From Anaerolineaceae bacterium (GTDB lineage Bacteria > Chloroflexota > Anaerolineae > Anaerolineales > Villigracilaceae): DNA of 40,156 nucleotides. Shown in pieces: positions 1-7,159 of this stretch (its first letter is position 1; every line of letters begins with the position of its first letter). The position numbers and the translations under genes are program-made. The stretch lies in the NCBI GenBank assembly GCA_009885525.1, contig VFKN01000035.1, positions 1 through 40,156 of the forward strand, in the 5' to 3' direction. Below the pieces are notes generated by a model that had not been told where the DNA came from, made no database searches, and worked only from the letters and a program-made list of their open reading frames with translations.

Positions 1-127
1 AAAACAGATCCCACCCATGTCCCTTTTGGTGACAAAGCGCGCTCGTGAACTCAACCTCAGTTGCTCGTGGGGCTGAGTGACTCTCCCCTAATTTTTGAGA
101 TGATACGAGACGGGGGCTAAATTAAAA

Positions 128-157
128 AAACCTGCGCCGGATATCCGGCGCAGGTTT
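128..157 (-). terminator. Intrinsic terminator of the surface-protein gene
   Basis: Perfect inverted repeat: 13-bp arms AAACCTGCGCCGG and CCGGCGCAGGTTT around an ATAT loop. On the minus strand the stem is followed by a run of T (plus-strand A run at 124-130). It lies about 30 bp beyond the stop codon of the gene at 188-1003. Bases 1-120 hold no gene I can support. Confidence 0.8.
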
Positions 158-187
158 ACTTTTTAAAGGCACTGTCATTGAAAAGGA

Positions 188-1003
188 TCAATAACCTTCC
201 AACTCATATTCCGCGCTGAACACTTTCAATACAGCCGTTTTGGATGACGGCTTGGGAAACGTAAAATAAATCGTCTCGCTTGCCCCGGCCTTGATTTCTT
301 TTGGCAGGGCAGGTTCGGCGCTGGCAGGCGTATTATTTTCAGAAGATAATGAAACATCATTTGCGGTCAGCGTGATGGATGATTGTCCGGTGTTCAAAAT
401 CGAAACGCCCACGCGGATGGTTTTTCCATCTGCCGAGGTTGTCGTTTCCAGCAGGGAAATCTCGGCTTGAATTGCCGACGCGTCCGGCGTGTTGAAGGTG
501 GTGATCGTCTCCGCTTGCAGTTCCCCTTTGGCTGTAAAACCCGCAGCGGATGAATCCGCTTGAATAAAAATCGTAATCGCGGACGCAGATTGATCCAGCA
601 GCGCGGAGAGACTCGGCGTGCCTTTCTGGAGCGTGGAAAGAGTATACGTGGTTGAGTTACAGTTTGCCTGCTTGACGATCACCTGATCCCCGGTTTTCAG
701 TGCGGCTTCCAGCGCAAGATTTTTCGTCGTTGGGCTTAGCGCGAAAGCCTGGTTGGTGTCTGTCCCCTCCACCCAAAATACAGTGTCCTCGCGCTCGGCG
801 GGCACTTTCAAAGAACCGTTCGCTTCCGGCGGGATGGTCTCGATAATATATTGTTGCGTGCCAAGTGTGAGAGTCGCTGGGTTACAGCCCTGTTTCGGGA
901 AAAGCCTCTCCCATGGAATTGTCAGTGCAGCAATAAGCCCGAGCACGAGCAATCCACTCAAAATCCACGAAAGGGTACGGCGATTATTGACAATTGTGTT
1001 CAT
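188..1003 (-). CDS. Membrane-anchored extracytoplasmic protein of unknown function
   Basis: A 271-residue protein that I do not recognise. It has a short basic N-terminus, one hydrophobic segment at about residues 11-30 (LSWILSGLLVLGLIAALTIP) and then a long Thr/Ser/Ala-rich outer region. The C-terminal 100 residues alternate hydrophobic and polar residues, with phrases such as VGVSILNTGQSS and ETIYFTFPKP. This suggests an immunoglobulin-like beta-sandwich of the DUF4352 kind, which is inference only. A GTG start 15 bp further upstream is possible, but the ATG at 1003 is preceded at ideal spacing by GGAGGAAA, which overlaps that GTG, so the ATG is preferred. The gene stands alone: a hairpin element lies upstream and a strong terminator downstream. 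Confidence 0.7.
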   Translation of the reverse strand: MNTIVNNRRTLSWILSGLLVLGLIAALTIPWERLFPKQGCNPATLTLGTQQYIIETIPPEANGSLKVPAEREDTVFWVEGTDTNQAFALSPTTKNLALEAALKTGDQVIVKQANCNSTTYTLSTLQKGTPSLSALLDQSASAITIFIQADSSAAGFTAKGELQAETITTFNTPDASAIQAEISLLETTTSADGKTIRVGVSILNTGQSSITLTANDVSLSSENNTPASAEPALPKEIKAGASETIYFTFPKPSSKTAVLKVFSAEYELEGY

Positions 1004-1030
1004 CGTTATTTCCTCCACATGTAATTATAC

Positions 1031-1122
1031 TCAGTAGATCACGAAAACGTAGTAACGACTTCAGTCGTTCGGCTAAAAAGCGACTAAAGTCGCAACTACG
1101 AAGTCTTTTCGTGAAGTACTGA
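1031..1122. repeat. Intergenic palindromic element (CGACTNNAGTCG family)
   Basis: Long imperfect hairpin between two minus-strand genes. The outer arms are TCAGTA-ATCACGAAAA and TTTTCGTGA-TACTGA. The inner arms carry GTAGTAACGACTTCAGTCG and CGACTAAAGTCGCAACTAC. It fills almost the whole 137-bp spacer. It looks like a copy of an interspersed palindrome, and could also end transcription of the DUF1786 gene upstream. Confidence 0.6.
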
Positions 1123-1140
1123 TACTGCGCGAAAAAGAAA

Positions 1141-2310
1141 TTAACTTGATGCATCCCACGGAGCGACGCCACGCCCGTGTTCGCTTCGCAGCGACCTGGA
1201 AACTGATTCAGCGACCCCGGGCAGAATCTCCCCCGCAGCCGCCAGAAGACCGAAGCAGCCCGCGATCATCATGTCACCGAAGGGAGTGGCATAATAAGGA
1301 TGAATTATGAAGGATGAAGGATGAATTGATGCACGATTAAAAATTGATCGTCTTGGTCCCGTCACCACTACATCAAAATCATCTTTGCCGAATTCAAAAA
1401 CTTTGTCGGTGTACATCAACGCGCCGTGACCCATATCATCGAAGACATCTTCGTGTTTGAGCGAGCAATCCGCTAATCTGCTCAGCAGCGATTCGAGTTT
1501 GGGCAGATCAATCTCGCCGGTGTGATGTTCAAAGACGCCCTCGATTCCATTTTCGCCCAGACGAAATGCCAGCGTGTGAAAGTTGCCGACATTGCAAATA
1601 ATCTTCTGTTTGCGCTTTGCGACCACAGGATCAAAGTTTGCGCCCAACACAGCCGCAGGCGCGGTGTCCATCACCAACAGCGGACAGTTGAGATTCGGCG
1701 CTGAATCCGCTACGGATTGCAGGCGCGTCATGATTTTGGGAATTTCAGTGGATGGAAAAATAAAAGAAGAAAGAGAATTTTTTGCTTTGATTCTTTCATC
1801 CAAATAATCAAACCTGAATTGCCGATCTGAAATCCCCGCAGGCGCGTTGCCGTGATCAAAGACCGCGACGGCGATAGCTGCAAGATCGTCCAGTGAAACG
1901 CCGTAATCATTAAATGTTTTGGAAATTAATTCAAAATCAAAATCTTTGAGTTCAAGACTTTCGACCTTTGACCTTAGACTTTTCGCCTCATCATCCGAGA
2001 TTATTTTTATTCCTAATGCTTCCACCTTATCCAACTCATCATTGAGCGTCGTCGCAGCGGATGAAGTCATATACACTGGGATGCCCGCGCGCGCGGCTTC
2101 TTCGATTGCCCATGATGAAGGGCCACCGCCCATTTGGTATCCTGTGAACAACATTGGGGTACGGGAAAGAAGCGCGCGCTTCACGCGGCGATGAATCATC
2201 ATGGTGGGCGAAGGCAATACGAGTTTGAATCCGTTCTCGATGTCGAGATTCGAATCGTATAAAAAAATATCCTGCGTGCCCGTGCCGATGTCTACCGTTA
2301 AGATTTTCAT
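1141..2310 (-). CDS. DUF1786 family protein (ASKHA-like fold, putative pyruvate formate-lyase activating label)
   Basis: A 389-residue protein. The N-terminus MKILTVDIGTGTQDIFLYD is the glycine-rich phosphate-1 type loop of actin/Hsp70-like ATPases. It matches DUF1786 (PF08735), a family labelled 'putative pyruvate formate-lyase activating enzyme' without experimental support that I know of. Other family-like stretches are MLFTGYQMGGGPSSWAIEEA near residue 55 and ICNVGNFHTLAFRL near 240. Start: ATG at 2310 with GGAGGGG about 12 bp upstream. Two low-complexity stretches look like captured intergenic repeats. One is the peptide ASIHPSSFIIHPY, encoded at 1296-1325 (see the repeat entry). The other is KVESLELKDFDFEL, encoded by a CTTTCGACCTTTGACCTT word run near 1957-1985. 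The function is not established. Confidence 0.75.
   Translation of the reverse strand: MKILTVDIGTGTQDIFLYDSNLDIENGFKLVLPSPTMMIHRRVKRALLSRTPMLFTGYQMGGGPSSWAIEEAARAGIPVYMTSSAATTLNDELDKVEALGIKIISDDEAKSLRSKVESLELKDFDFELISKTFNDYGVSLDDLAAIAVAVFDHGNAPAGISDRQFRFDYLDERIKAKNSLSSFIFPSTEIPKIMTRLQSVADSAPNLNCPLLVMDTAPAAVLGANFDPVVAKRKQKIICNVGNFHTLAFRLGENGIEGVFEHHTGEIDLPKLESLLSRLADCSLKHEDVFDDMGHGALMYTDKVFEFGKDDFDVVVTGPRRSIFNRASIHPSSFIIHPYYATPFGDMMIAGCFGLLAAAGEILPGVAESVSRSLRSEHGRGVAPWDASS
1296..1325. repeat. GGATGAA word repeat inside the DUF1786 gene
   Basis: A 30-base unit made of AAGGATGAATTATG followed by AAGGATGAAGGATGAA. It recurs with one mismatch, in reverse complement, in the non-coding spacer at 19885-19914. 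Here it sits in frame in a coding sequence and adds roughly ten residues (IHPSSFIIHP). Confidence 0.75.
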
Positions 2311-2320
2311 AGATGTTTAT

Positions 2321-2350
2321 CCCCTCCCATTTTGGGAGAGGGCAGGGTGA
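2321..2350. repeat. CCCTCCC/GGGAGAGGG intergenic hairpin
   Basis: Arms CCCTCCCA and TGGGAGAGGG, then CAGGGTGAGGG, fill the 43-bp spacer between the VIT1 gene and the DUF1786 gene. The minus-strand GGAGGGG of the hairpin is also the only ribosome-binding candidate for the DUF1786 start. The wording resembles an interspersed phrase common in many bacterial genomes. Confidence 0.5.
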
Positions 2351-2353
2351 GGG

Positions 2354-3226
2354 TTATATTTCAACCCCAAGCCAGATGCGGATGAAGTACCCGATTACAA
2401 ATGAGAATGCCGCCACGCTCAAACTCAAACCCGCCATCTCCATAAATCTTTCCTTGAAAGATTCTCCCTTGGCAACGGAGATATAGTAGTTGAACACCGC
2501 AATGATAATGACTGCGGTTGTAAGTGAAATGGCAAGATCGAGAAAATAATTTTCAAAAAGCAGGTACGGCAAAATAAGCAGCGTGACGGTGATGATGTAT
2601 GCAACGCCCGTGTATACCGCCGCGCGGACAGGATGTTTGCTGGTTTTTTCCGAACGAGTGGAGAGATATTCGCTGGCTGCCATGGACAGCGACGCGGCAA
2701 CGCCCGTGATCAGTCCCGACAGCGCGATGAGTTTCACATCCTGCAACGCGAGAGTCAGTCCCGCCAGGGCGCCGGTCAACTCGACGAGCGCGTCATTCAA
2801 GCCCAGCACCACCGAGCCCGCATATTGCAGGCGTTCTTCATCCAGCATATCGAGCAATTGAGTTTCGTGCGCGTTTTCCTCGTGCTGATATTTTGCGGCT
2901 TCCGGAATTTCTTTTGCGACTGCGGAGTAATTGACCTGCGCGGCTTCCTCGCCCATCTCCATGAGTTTCACGCCAAAGGTAAAACCAAAAACAATGCTGA
3001 TGATGTAATACAACCATACAAAAAACCAGCGCGGTTGGACTTCCTCTTTTGTATATTGCTTCCAGCCATTGTAATGACGAAGTTCATCCTCAGCAATCTG
3101 ATCGAGGATATTTGCGTTCTCTTGCGATTTGATTCGGTTAGCTAATTTTTTGTAGATATGATATTCGGTGATCTCGGTCTGTTGAAAGAGGATCACTTTT
3201 TTGCGGATGTCTTCGCTAAGTTGCAT
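2354..3226 (-). CDS. Rubrerythrin-VIT1/CCC1 fusion iron transporter (MbfA/Er-VIT type)
   Basis: A 290-residue protein with two parts. Residues 1-140 form a ferritin-like di-iron four-helix domain, with ligand-type motifs TEITEYHIYKKLA, AEDELRHY and HEENAHETQLLDML. Residues 145-290 form a VIT1/CCC1 membrane domain: VLGLNDALVELTGALAGLTLAL is the family signature, followed by about four further membrane helices. Known members export Fe/Mn from the cytoplasm (bacterial MbfA) or load vacuoles (VIT1). Direction is inferred from the bacterial homologues. The N-terminal domain carries a hydrophobic stretch (FFVWLYYIISIVFGFTFG, residues 68-85). Start: ATG 3226 with AAAGGAGA at good spacing. No iron-regulator site was recognised upstream; a palindromic element lies 30 bp before it. 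Confidence 0.85.
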   Translation of the reverse strand: MQLSEDIRKKVILFQQTEITEYHIYKKLANRIKSQENANILDQIAEDELRHYNGWKQYTKEEVQPRWFFVWLYYIISIVFGFTFGVKLMEMGEEAAQVNYSAVAKEIPEAAKYQHEENAHETQLLDMLDEERLQYAGSVVLGLNDALVELTGALAGLTLALQDVKLIALSGLITGVAASLSMAASEYLSTRSEKTSKHPVRAAVYTGVAYIITVTLLILPYLLFENYFLDLAISLTTAVIIIAVFNYYISVAKGESFKERFMEMAGLSLSVAAFSFVIGYFIRIWLGVEI

Positions 3227-3252
3227 TTGAAGTCTCCTTTGACTTTTTTCAA

Positions 3253-3371
3253 TTATAAACTCACCTTACGCACCCAAGCGTGATTCCCTGAGCGTTAGCG
3301 AAGGGTCTCTGAGATAATCGTAGAGGTTCTTCGCTACCGCTCAGAACGACACTGCGTAAGGTCAGTTATAA
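3253..3371. repeat. Nested palindromic interspersed element
   Basis: Outer arms TTATAAACTCACCTTACGCA (3253-3272) and TGCGTAAGGTCAGTTATAA (3353-3371), with one gap and one mismatch. Inside lies a second hairpin, CTGAGCGTTAGCGAAG against CTTCGCTACCGCTCAG. The inner wording (CTGAGCG-AGCGAAG-TCTCT) resembles the widespread GTCATTCTGAGCG...GAATCTC elements. It sits between the VIT1 promoter region and the end of the gcv operon. Confidence 0.65.
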
Positions 3372-3386
3372 AGACAAAATCAATTA

Positions 3387-3461
3387 AACACGAAGGAGAC
3401 AAAGGGCACAAAGGATTTCTTAAACCTTCGTGTACTTCGTGTACTTTGTGTCCTTTGTGTT
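3387..3461. repeat. ACACGAAGG/ACACAAAGG word hairpin
   Basis: The left arm starts AACACGAAGGAGACAAAGGG. The right arm is its imperfect complement, made of near-tandem words (CTTCGTGTA repeated, then CTTTGTGTCC). It lies 13 bp beyond the gcvPB stop codon and may serve as the end of the operon transcript. Confidence 0.6.
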
Positions 3462-3474
3462 AATGACTTTATGA

Positions 3475-4962
3475 CTATGTCAGCGTTTCGTAATTCTCAG
3501 GCAACCAGCAGCAGAGGACTAATTCTCTTGCGGCTTTGACTTCATCCATGCGTCCGAAGGGCGTGATGTGCGGCGCGTCGTGGAGCAACTCGGGCTGAGT
3601 CTTCGCCTCCTCCGCGATTTTGATCAGCGCGTCGGCGAAGCGATCTAATGTGTCCTTGTTCTCGGTCTCGGTCGGTTCGATCATCAACGCTTCGTGGACG
3701 ATAAGCGGGAAGTAATTTGTGGGTGGGTGGAAGTTGTAATCCATCAGACGCTTGGCGATGTCGAGCGCGCGCACATCGCTGCCCGCGAATTGACCTTCCG
3801 CCACGAATTCATGCATGCAGATGCGGTCATATGGAATGGTGTATGTGCCGCGCAATTTTGCTTGCAAATAATTCGCGTTCAAAACCGCATATTGCGAAAT
3901 ATCTTTCAAGCCATCAGGTCCGTGCATCGAGATGTAAGTATATGCGCGGACTAATCCGCCGCCGAAATGTCCGTGGAAGGCTTTCATGCGTCCGATGGAA
4001 TTCTTCGGGGTGACGAAGCCGTACAGCGGCGCGGTGTTTTCATCCGCTTCTTCGACGATGCCAACGAGCGGTGAGGGTAGGAAATCCACGAGGCGCTGAC
4101 TCACGCCGACGGGACCTGAGCCCGGTCCGCCGCCGCCGTGCGGGACGGAGAATGTCTTGTGCAAGTTGAAGTGCATCACGTCAAAGCCGAGATCGCCGGG
4201 GCGGACGATGCCGAGCAGCGCATTAAGATTCGCGCCATCGCCGTACATCAATCCGCCGCAATCTTTGACGAGTTTGATGACTTCTTCCATGTGTTCATCG
4301 AACATGCCGAGCGTGTTCGGGTTGGTGACCATCATGCCGACGACGGTGTCATCACATGCGGCAGCGAGCGCTTTGAGGTCAACATTGCCGCGCGCATCGG
4401 ATGGGATGGTGACAACGCTCATACCCAACATACCAGCCGACGCGGGGTTCGTTCCGTGCGCCGCATCGGGGATGAGCATCTTGGTGCGTTTGCTGTCGCC
4501 GCGTGATTTGTGATAGGCGGCCATCATCAACACGCCGGTGAATTCTCCGTGCGCGCCGGCTGCGGGTTGAAGCGTCATGCCTGCAAATCCGCTGATCTCT
4601 TTCAGCCATTCTTGCAATTCAAACATCAAAACCAAATTGCCTTGTACGGTTTCAATCGGCTGCAATGGGTGGGTGTAAAGGAAGCCGGGCAAACGGCAGG
4701 TATCTTCGTTGATCTTCGGGTTGTATTTCATGGTGCATGAGCCCAAAGGATAGAAGCCGTCGTCCACGCTGTAGTTGAATTTGCTGAGTTTCATGTAGTG
4801 GCGCACAACATCCACTTCAGCGAGTTCGGGCAGGGGCAGATCAGAGCGGAGTAAATTTTCGTTGGGCAGATCAGTATGGGGGACGTCTGATGCGGGCATC
4901 GTGACGCCGGTTCGACCCGGGGAAGATAATTCAAAGATGGTGGGTTCCAGAATGGTGGGCAT
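3475..4962 (-). CDS. gcvPB: Glycine dehydrogenase (decarboxylating) subunit 2
   Basis: A 495-residue P-protein beta subunit of the glycine cleavage system. With GcvPA it decarboxylates glycine and passes the aminomethyl group to lipoyl-GcvH in the cytoplasm. The PLP-binding lysine lies in HFNLHKTFSVPHGGGGPG (about residue 270). Also seen are the family stretches YPLGSCTMKYNPKINE, LQPAAGAHGEFTG and DAAHGTNPASAGM. Length is normal for the split type (about 480-500). The start ATG overlaps the gcvPA stop (TAATG), which implies translational coupling. The gene is last in the gcvH-gcvPA-gcvPB operon and is presumably controlled by the glycine riboswitch at 6830-7095. Confidence 0.97.
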   Translation of the reverse strand: MPTILEPTIFELSSPGRTGVTMPASDVPHTDLPNENLLRSDLPLPELAEVDVVRHYMKLSKFNYSVDDGFYPLGSCTMKYNPKINEDTCRLPGFLYTHPLQPIETVQGNLVLMFELQEWLKEISGFAGMTLQPAAGAHGEFTGVLMMAAYHKSRGDSKRTKMLIPDAAHGTNPASAGMLGMSVVTIPSDARGNVDLKALAAACDDTVVGMMVTNPNTLGMFDEHMEEVIKLVKDCGGLMYGDGANLNALLGIVRPGDLGFDVMHFNLHKTFSVPHGGGGPGSGPVGVSQRLVDFLPSPLVGIVEEADENTAPLYGFVTPKNSIGRMKAFHGHFGGGLVRAYTYISMHGPDGLKDISQYAVLNANYLQAKLRGTYTIPYDRICMHEFVAEGQFAGSDVRALDIAKRLMDYNFHPPTNYFPLIVHEALMIEPTETENKDTLDRFADALIKIAEEAKTQPELLHDAPHITPFGRMDEVKAARELVLCCWLPENYETLT

Positions 4963-6311
4963 TATTCCATCTCCTTTAACACTTCGACGAGCGTGTCAAT
5001 TTCTTGTTTGCTGTTCATTTCGGTGAACGCCATGAGGATGTGGTTTTCGAGCGAGGGATAATCTTTGCCGAGATCGTATCCGCCGAGGATGCCGTTGGCG
5101 AGTAAGTATTCGTTGACTTCACTGGCGGGTTTCGGGCAGCACAAAACAAACTCATGGAAAAACGGATCGCTGAAACATAAACCATAGCCGTCGATCTTGC
5201 TGAGTTCGCTGGCGGCGTAATGCGCTTTTTGATAGCAAAGATTTGCAACTTGACTCAAACCGGTTTTGCCAAGCGCCGACATATACACCGCGCAGCCAAG
5301 CGCGAGCAGCCCTTGATTGGTGCAGATGTTGGATGTAGCGCGTTCGCGTTTGATGTGTTGTTCGCGCGCGGTGAGGGTCAGCACATAAGAGCGCTGCCCG
5401 CGATTATCAATGGTTTCACCGATGAGACGCCCCGCCATTTTGTGCACATAGGATTTTTTCGTGGTGAAGAATCCGAGATATGGTCCGCCATACCAAAGCG
5501 GAATACCGAACGGCTGCGCTTCGCCCACAACAATATCCGCGCCCATCGAGGCGGGAGTCTTGAGCATAAGCAGCGCGGTGGGATTCGCAACGACGCATAC
5601 GAGTGAACCTTTTGCATGCGCGTCTTCGATGAGTTTGGTGTAATCGTAAATGCGTCCGAAGAAATCGGGATATTGCACAACGACAAGCATGGTTTTTTCA
5701 TCAACCAACGCCATCAAAGATTCGGGGCCGGCTTCGAGGTCAACTGTAGGGTCGTCGCCCGCTTCCTCAAGTCCCATGCCTTGCGAGTAGGTGCGAATCA
5801 CTTCGCGGTACTGCGGATGCACGCTGGGAGACATGACCACTTTTTTGCGCTTGCCGCGGAACTGCGCAAACGCAAGATTCACGGCTTCGGCGGTAGCAGT
5901 CGCGCCATCATAGTGCGATGCGTTGGAAACTTCCATGCCGGTCAGGTTGGTCATCAGCGATTGATATTCGAAGATCGCCTGCAATGTGCCTTGCGAAATT
6001 TCCGGCTGGTACGGTGTGTACGCGGTATAGAATTCGCCGCGGCGCAGCATGTGATCAACAACAGATGGGATGTAATGGTTGTACGCGCCTGCGCCGAGGA
6101 AGGAGATCAAATGCTCGCGCACGTTCTCGTTGGTGTTCGCCATTTCACTTAAAAGTGAAGCGGCTTCCATTTCGGTTAAGGCTGGGGGAAGGTCAAGTTT
6201 TGGGAAGCGGTGCTTCTGCGGAATAGCGTCGAAAAGATCATCGAGTGATCCTACGCCAACCGTCTTAAGCATCGCATCCCGTTCGTTGGGGGAGATGGGA
6301 ATATAAGTCAT
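4962..6311 (-). CDS. gcvPA: Glycine dehydrogenase (decarboxylating) subunit 1
   Basis: A 449-residue alpha subunit of the split P-protein, with the usual N-terminus (YIPISPNERDAMLKTVGV) and the stretches FLGAGAYNHYIPSVVDHML, YTPYQPEISQGTLQAIFEYQ and GRLIGETIDNRGQRSYVLTL. It forms the heterotetramer with GcvPB; the catalytic lysine is on the other subunit. GAGGCAAC precedes the ATG. A 23-bp near-perfect hairpin (6327-6374) separates it from gcvH, a possible partial terminator or RNA-stability element that would set the H:P ratio (inference). Confidence 0.97.
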   Translation of the reverse strand: MTYIPISPNERDAMLKTVGVGSLDDLFDAIPQKHRFPKLDLPPALTEMEAASLLSEMANTNENVREHLISFLGAGAYNHYIPSVVDHMLRRGEFYTAYTPYQPEISQGTLQAIFEYQSLMTNLTGMEVSNASHYDGATATAEAVNLAFAQFRGKRKKVVMSPSVHPQYREVIRTYSQGMGLEEAGDDPTVDLEAGPESLMALVDEKTMLVVVQYPDFFGRIYDYTKLIEDAHAKGSLVCVVANPTALLMLKTPASMGADIVVGEAQPFGIPLWYGGPYLGFFTTKKSYVHKMAGRLIGETIDNRGQRSYVLTLTAREQHIKRERATSNICTNQGLLALGCAVYMSALGKTGLSQVANLCYQKAHYAASELSKIDGYGLCFSDPFFHEFVLCCPKPASEVNEYLLANGILGGYDLGKDYPSLENHILMAFTEMNSKQEIDTLVEVLKEME

Positions 6312-6326
6312 GTTGCCTCTGTGGTT

Positions 6327-6374
6327 AGTGATCAGTGAACAGTAATCAGTGCTGATTACTGTTCACTGATTACT
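6327..6374. repeat. Hairpin of AGTGATCAGTGAACAGTAATCAG words between gcvH and gcvPA
   Basis: Arms at 6327-6349 and 6352-6374 pair over 23 positions with one mismatch and a 2-base gap. The unit is a near-tandem run of (A)CAGTAATCAGTG-type words, another member of the word-hairpin class seen across this window. It fills most of the 73-bp gcvH-gcvPA spacer. Confidence 0.7.
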
Positions 6375-6384
6375 GATTACTGGA

Positions 6385-6762
6385 CTAATGCGCGCGTCCT
6401 GCACAATCCTGCTCATAAGCGGCGGCATCCATCATTTCACTGCCTGCGCTGCCTTCGATCTTAATCATCCAGCCTTCGCCGAAGGGATCGGAGTTGAGGA
6501 TTTCTGGTTTGTCGGGGAGGCCTTTATTCACCGCGCTGACTTTGCCTGCGACGGGCGCGTAAATTTCAGCAGAGGCTTTCACTGATTCAACGGAGGCGAT
6601 GGCTTTGCCGACGGTCACTTCTTCGCCTTCTTCGACGAGAATCTCAACGAAGACGATGTCCGAAAGTTGGCTTTGAGCAAAGTCGCTGATGCCGACTGCG
6701 CCGCTGGAGGGGTCGAACCATTCATCGGACTTTGTGTACTTGAGGTTGGAAGGTACGTTCAT
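6385..6762 (-). CDS. gcvH: Glycine cleavage system H protein
   Basis: A 125-residue lipoyl carrier that shuttles the aminomethyl intermediate between P, T and L proteins. The lipoylation motif is ASVESVKASAEIYAP with Lys62. The N-terminus LKYTKSDEW and the segment GISDFAQSQLSDIVFVELP-like (here FVEILVEEGEEV) are typical. CAGGAGATATAAAA gives a good ribosome-binding site. It is first in the operon, directly behind the riboswitch and its terminator. Confidence 0.97.
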   Translation of the reverse strand: MNVPSNLKYTKSDEWFDPSSGAVGISDFAQSQLSDIVFVEILVEEGEEVTVGKAIASVESVKASAEIYAPVAGKVSAVNKGLPDKPEILNSDPFGEGWMIKIEGSAGSEMMDAAAYEQDCAGRAH

Positions 6763-6800
6763 TTTTATATCTCCTGTTTGGTGAAATATGGCGAATCAAA

Positions 6801-6834
6801 AGAGGACGCACGATTCTAGAATCATGCGTCCTCT
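6801..6834 (-). terminator. Riboswitch expression-platform terminator
   Basis: 17+17 bp stem on the minus strand: AGAGGACGCATGATTCT pairs with AGAATCGTGCGTCCTCT (one U-G pair), followed by UUUU. Its 5' strand begins in the CAGAGGAC that should form the 3' strand of P1 in the second glycine aptamer. Aptamer closure and terminator formation should therefore be mutually exclusive, which makes it an ON switch. The exclusivity is inferred from base pairing. Confidence 0.8.
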
Positions 6835-7095
6835 GTGTTTGGAACCTGAGAGATTGGGTTAGAGATTAGAGATTAGAGAGAAGGTATTAGAGAGTAGTAT
6901 GTTTCTCATACTTTACTATTCTCTATTTATCTATTCTCTATTTATCCATTCATCTAACTTTACACCGTCGGTATCCCTTGCGGGAATTTTCCAGAGCATT
7001 GCGGTTGCAGGGTCCTTTTGCCTGAGAGATTCATCTGGTTTCGCCTGTTCCCAGATTTGCACCTTCGGCGCTCTTACGAGTCTCTTCCCTGTCAA
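6830..7095 (-). promoter_or_regulatory. Tandem glycine riboswitch (gcvT element)
   Basis: Minus-strand leader of the gcv operon. Aptamer I: GGGAAGAG start, GCGCCGAAGGTGCAA at 7071-7057, and CTCTCAGGCAAAAGGACC at 7028-7011. Aptamer II: CTCTGG start near 6993, CCGACGGTGTAA at 6971-6960, and CTCTCAGGTTCC at 6852-6841, then CACAGAGGAC. These are the two conserved cores of the glycine riboswitch family. Oddity: the variable arm of aptamer II is enlarged to about 107 nt by an inverted word repeat (6857-6955). Length and order fit the classical tandem form otherwise. Confidence 0.9.
6857..6955. repeat. TTAGAGA/TCTCTAA word hairpin inside aptamer II
   Basis: Left half: near-tandem TTAGAGATTAGAGATTAGAG and TATTAGAGAGTAG. 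Right half: CTATTCTCTATTTATCTATTC. The tip pairs AGTATG with CATACT around TTTCT. The whole segment can fold into a long imperfect hairpin. It occupies the variable helix of the second glycine aptamer, so it reads as an insertion or expansion tolerated by the RNA. Confidence 0.65.
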
Positions 7096-7113
7096 TCGTT
7101 GAATTGTGATTGA

Positions 7114-7142
7114 ATTCTAAGGTTTACAGGGATGAGAGTCAA
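7114..7142 (-). promoter_or_regulatory. Sigma-70-type promoter of the gcv operon
   Basis: Minus strand TTGACT (7142-7137), 17-bp spacer, TAGAAT (7119-7114). The transcript would start about 10 bp before the riboswitch begins. Confidence 0.8.
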
Positions 7143-7159
7143 GTGTAGAACATCACCAA

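Noticed and set aside
1..120. Gene end at the left edge
   Set aside because: No reading frame with a recognisable protein tail could be supported.
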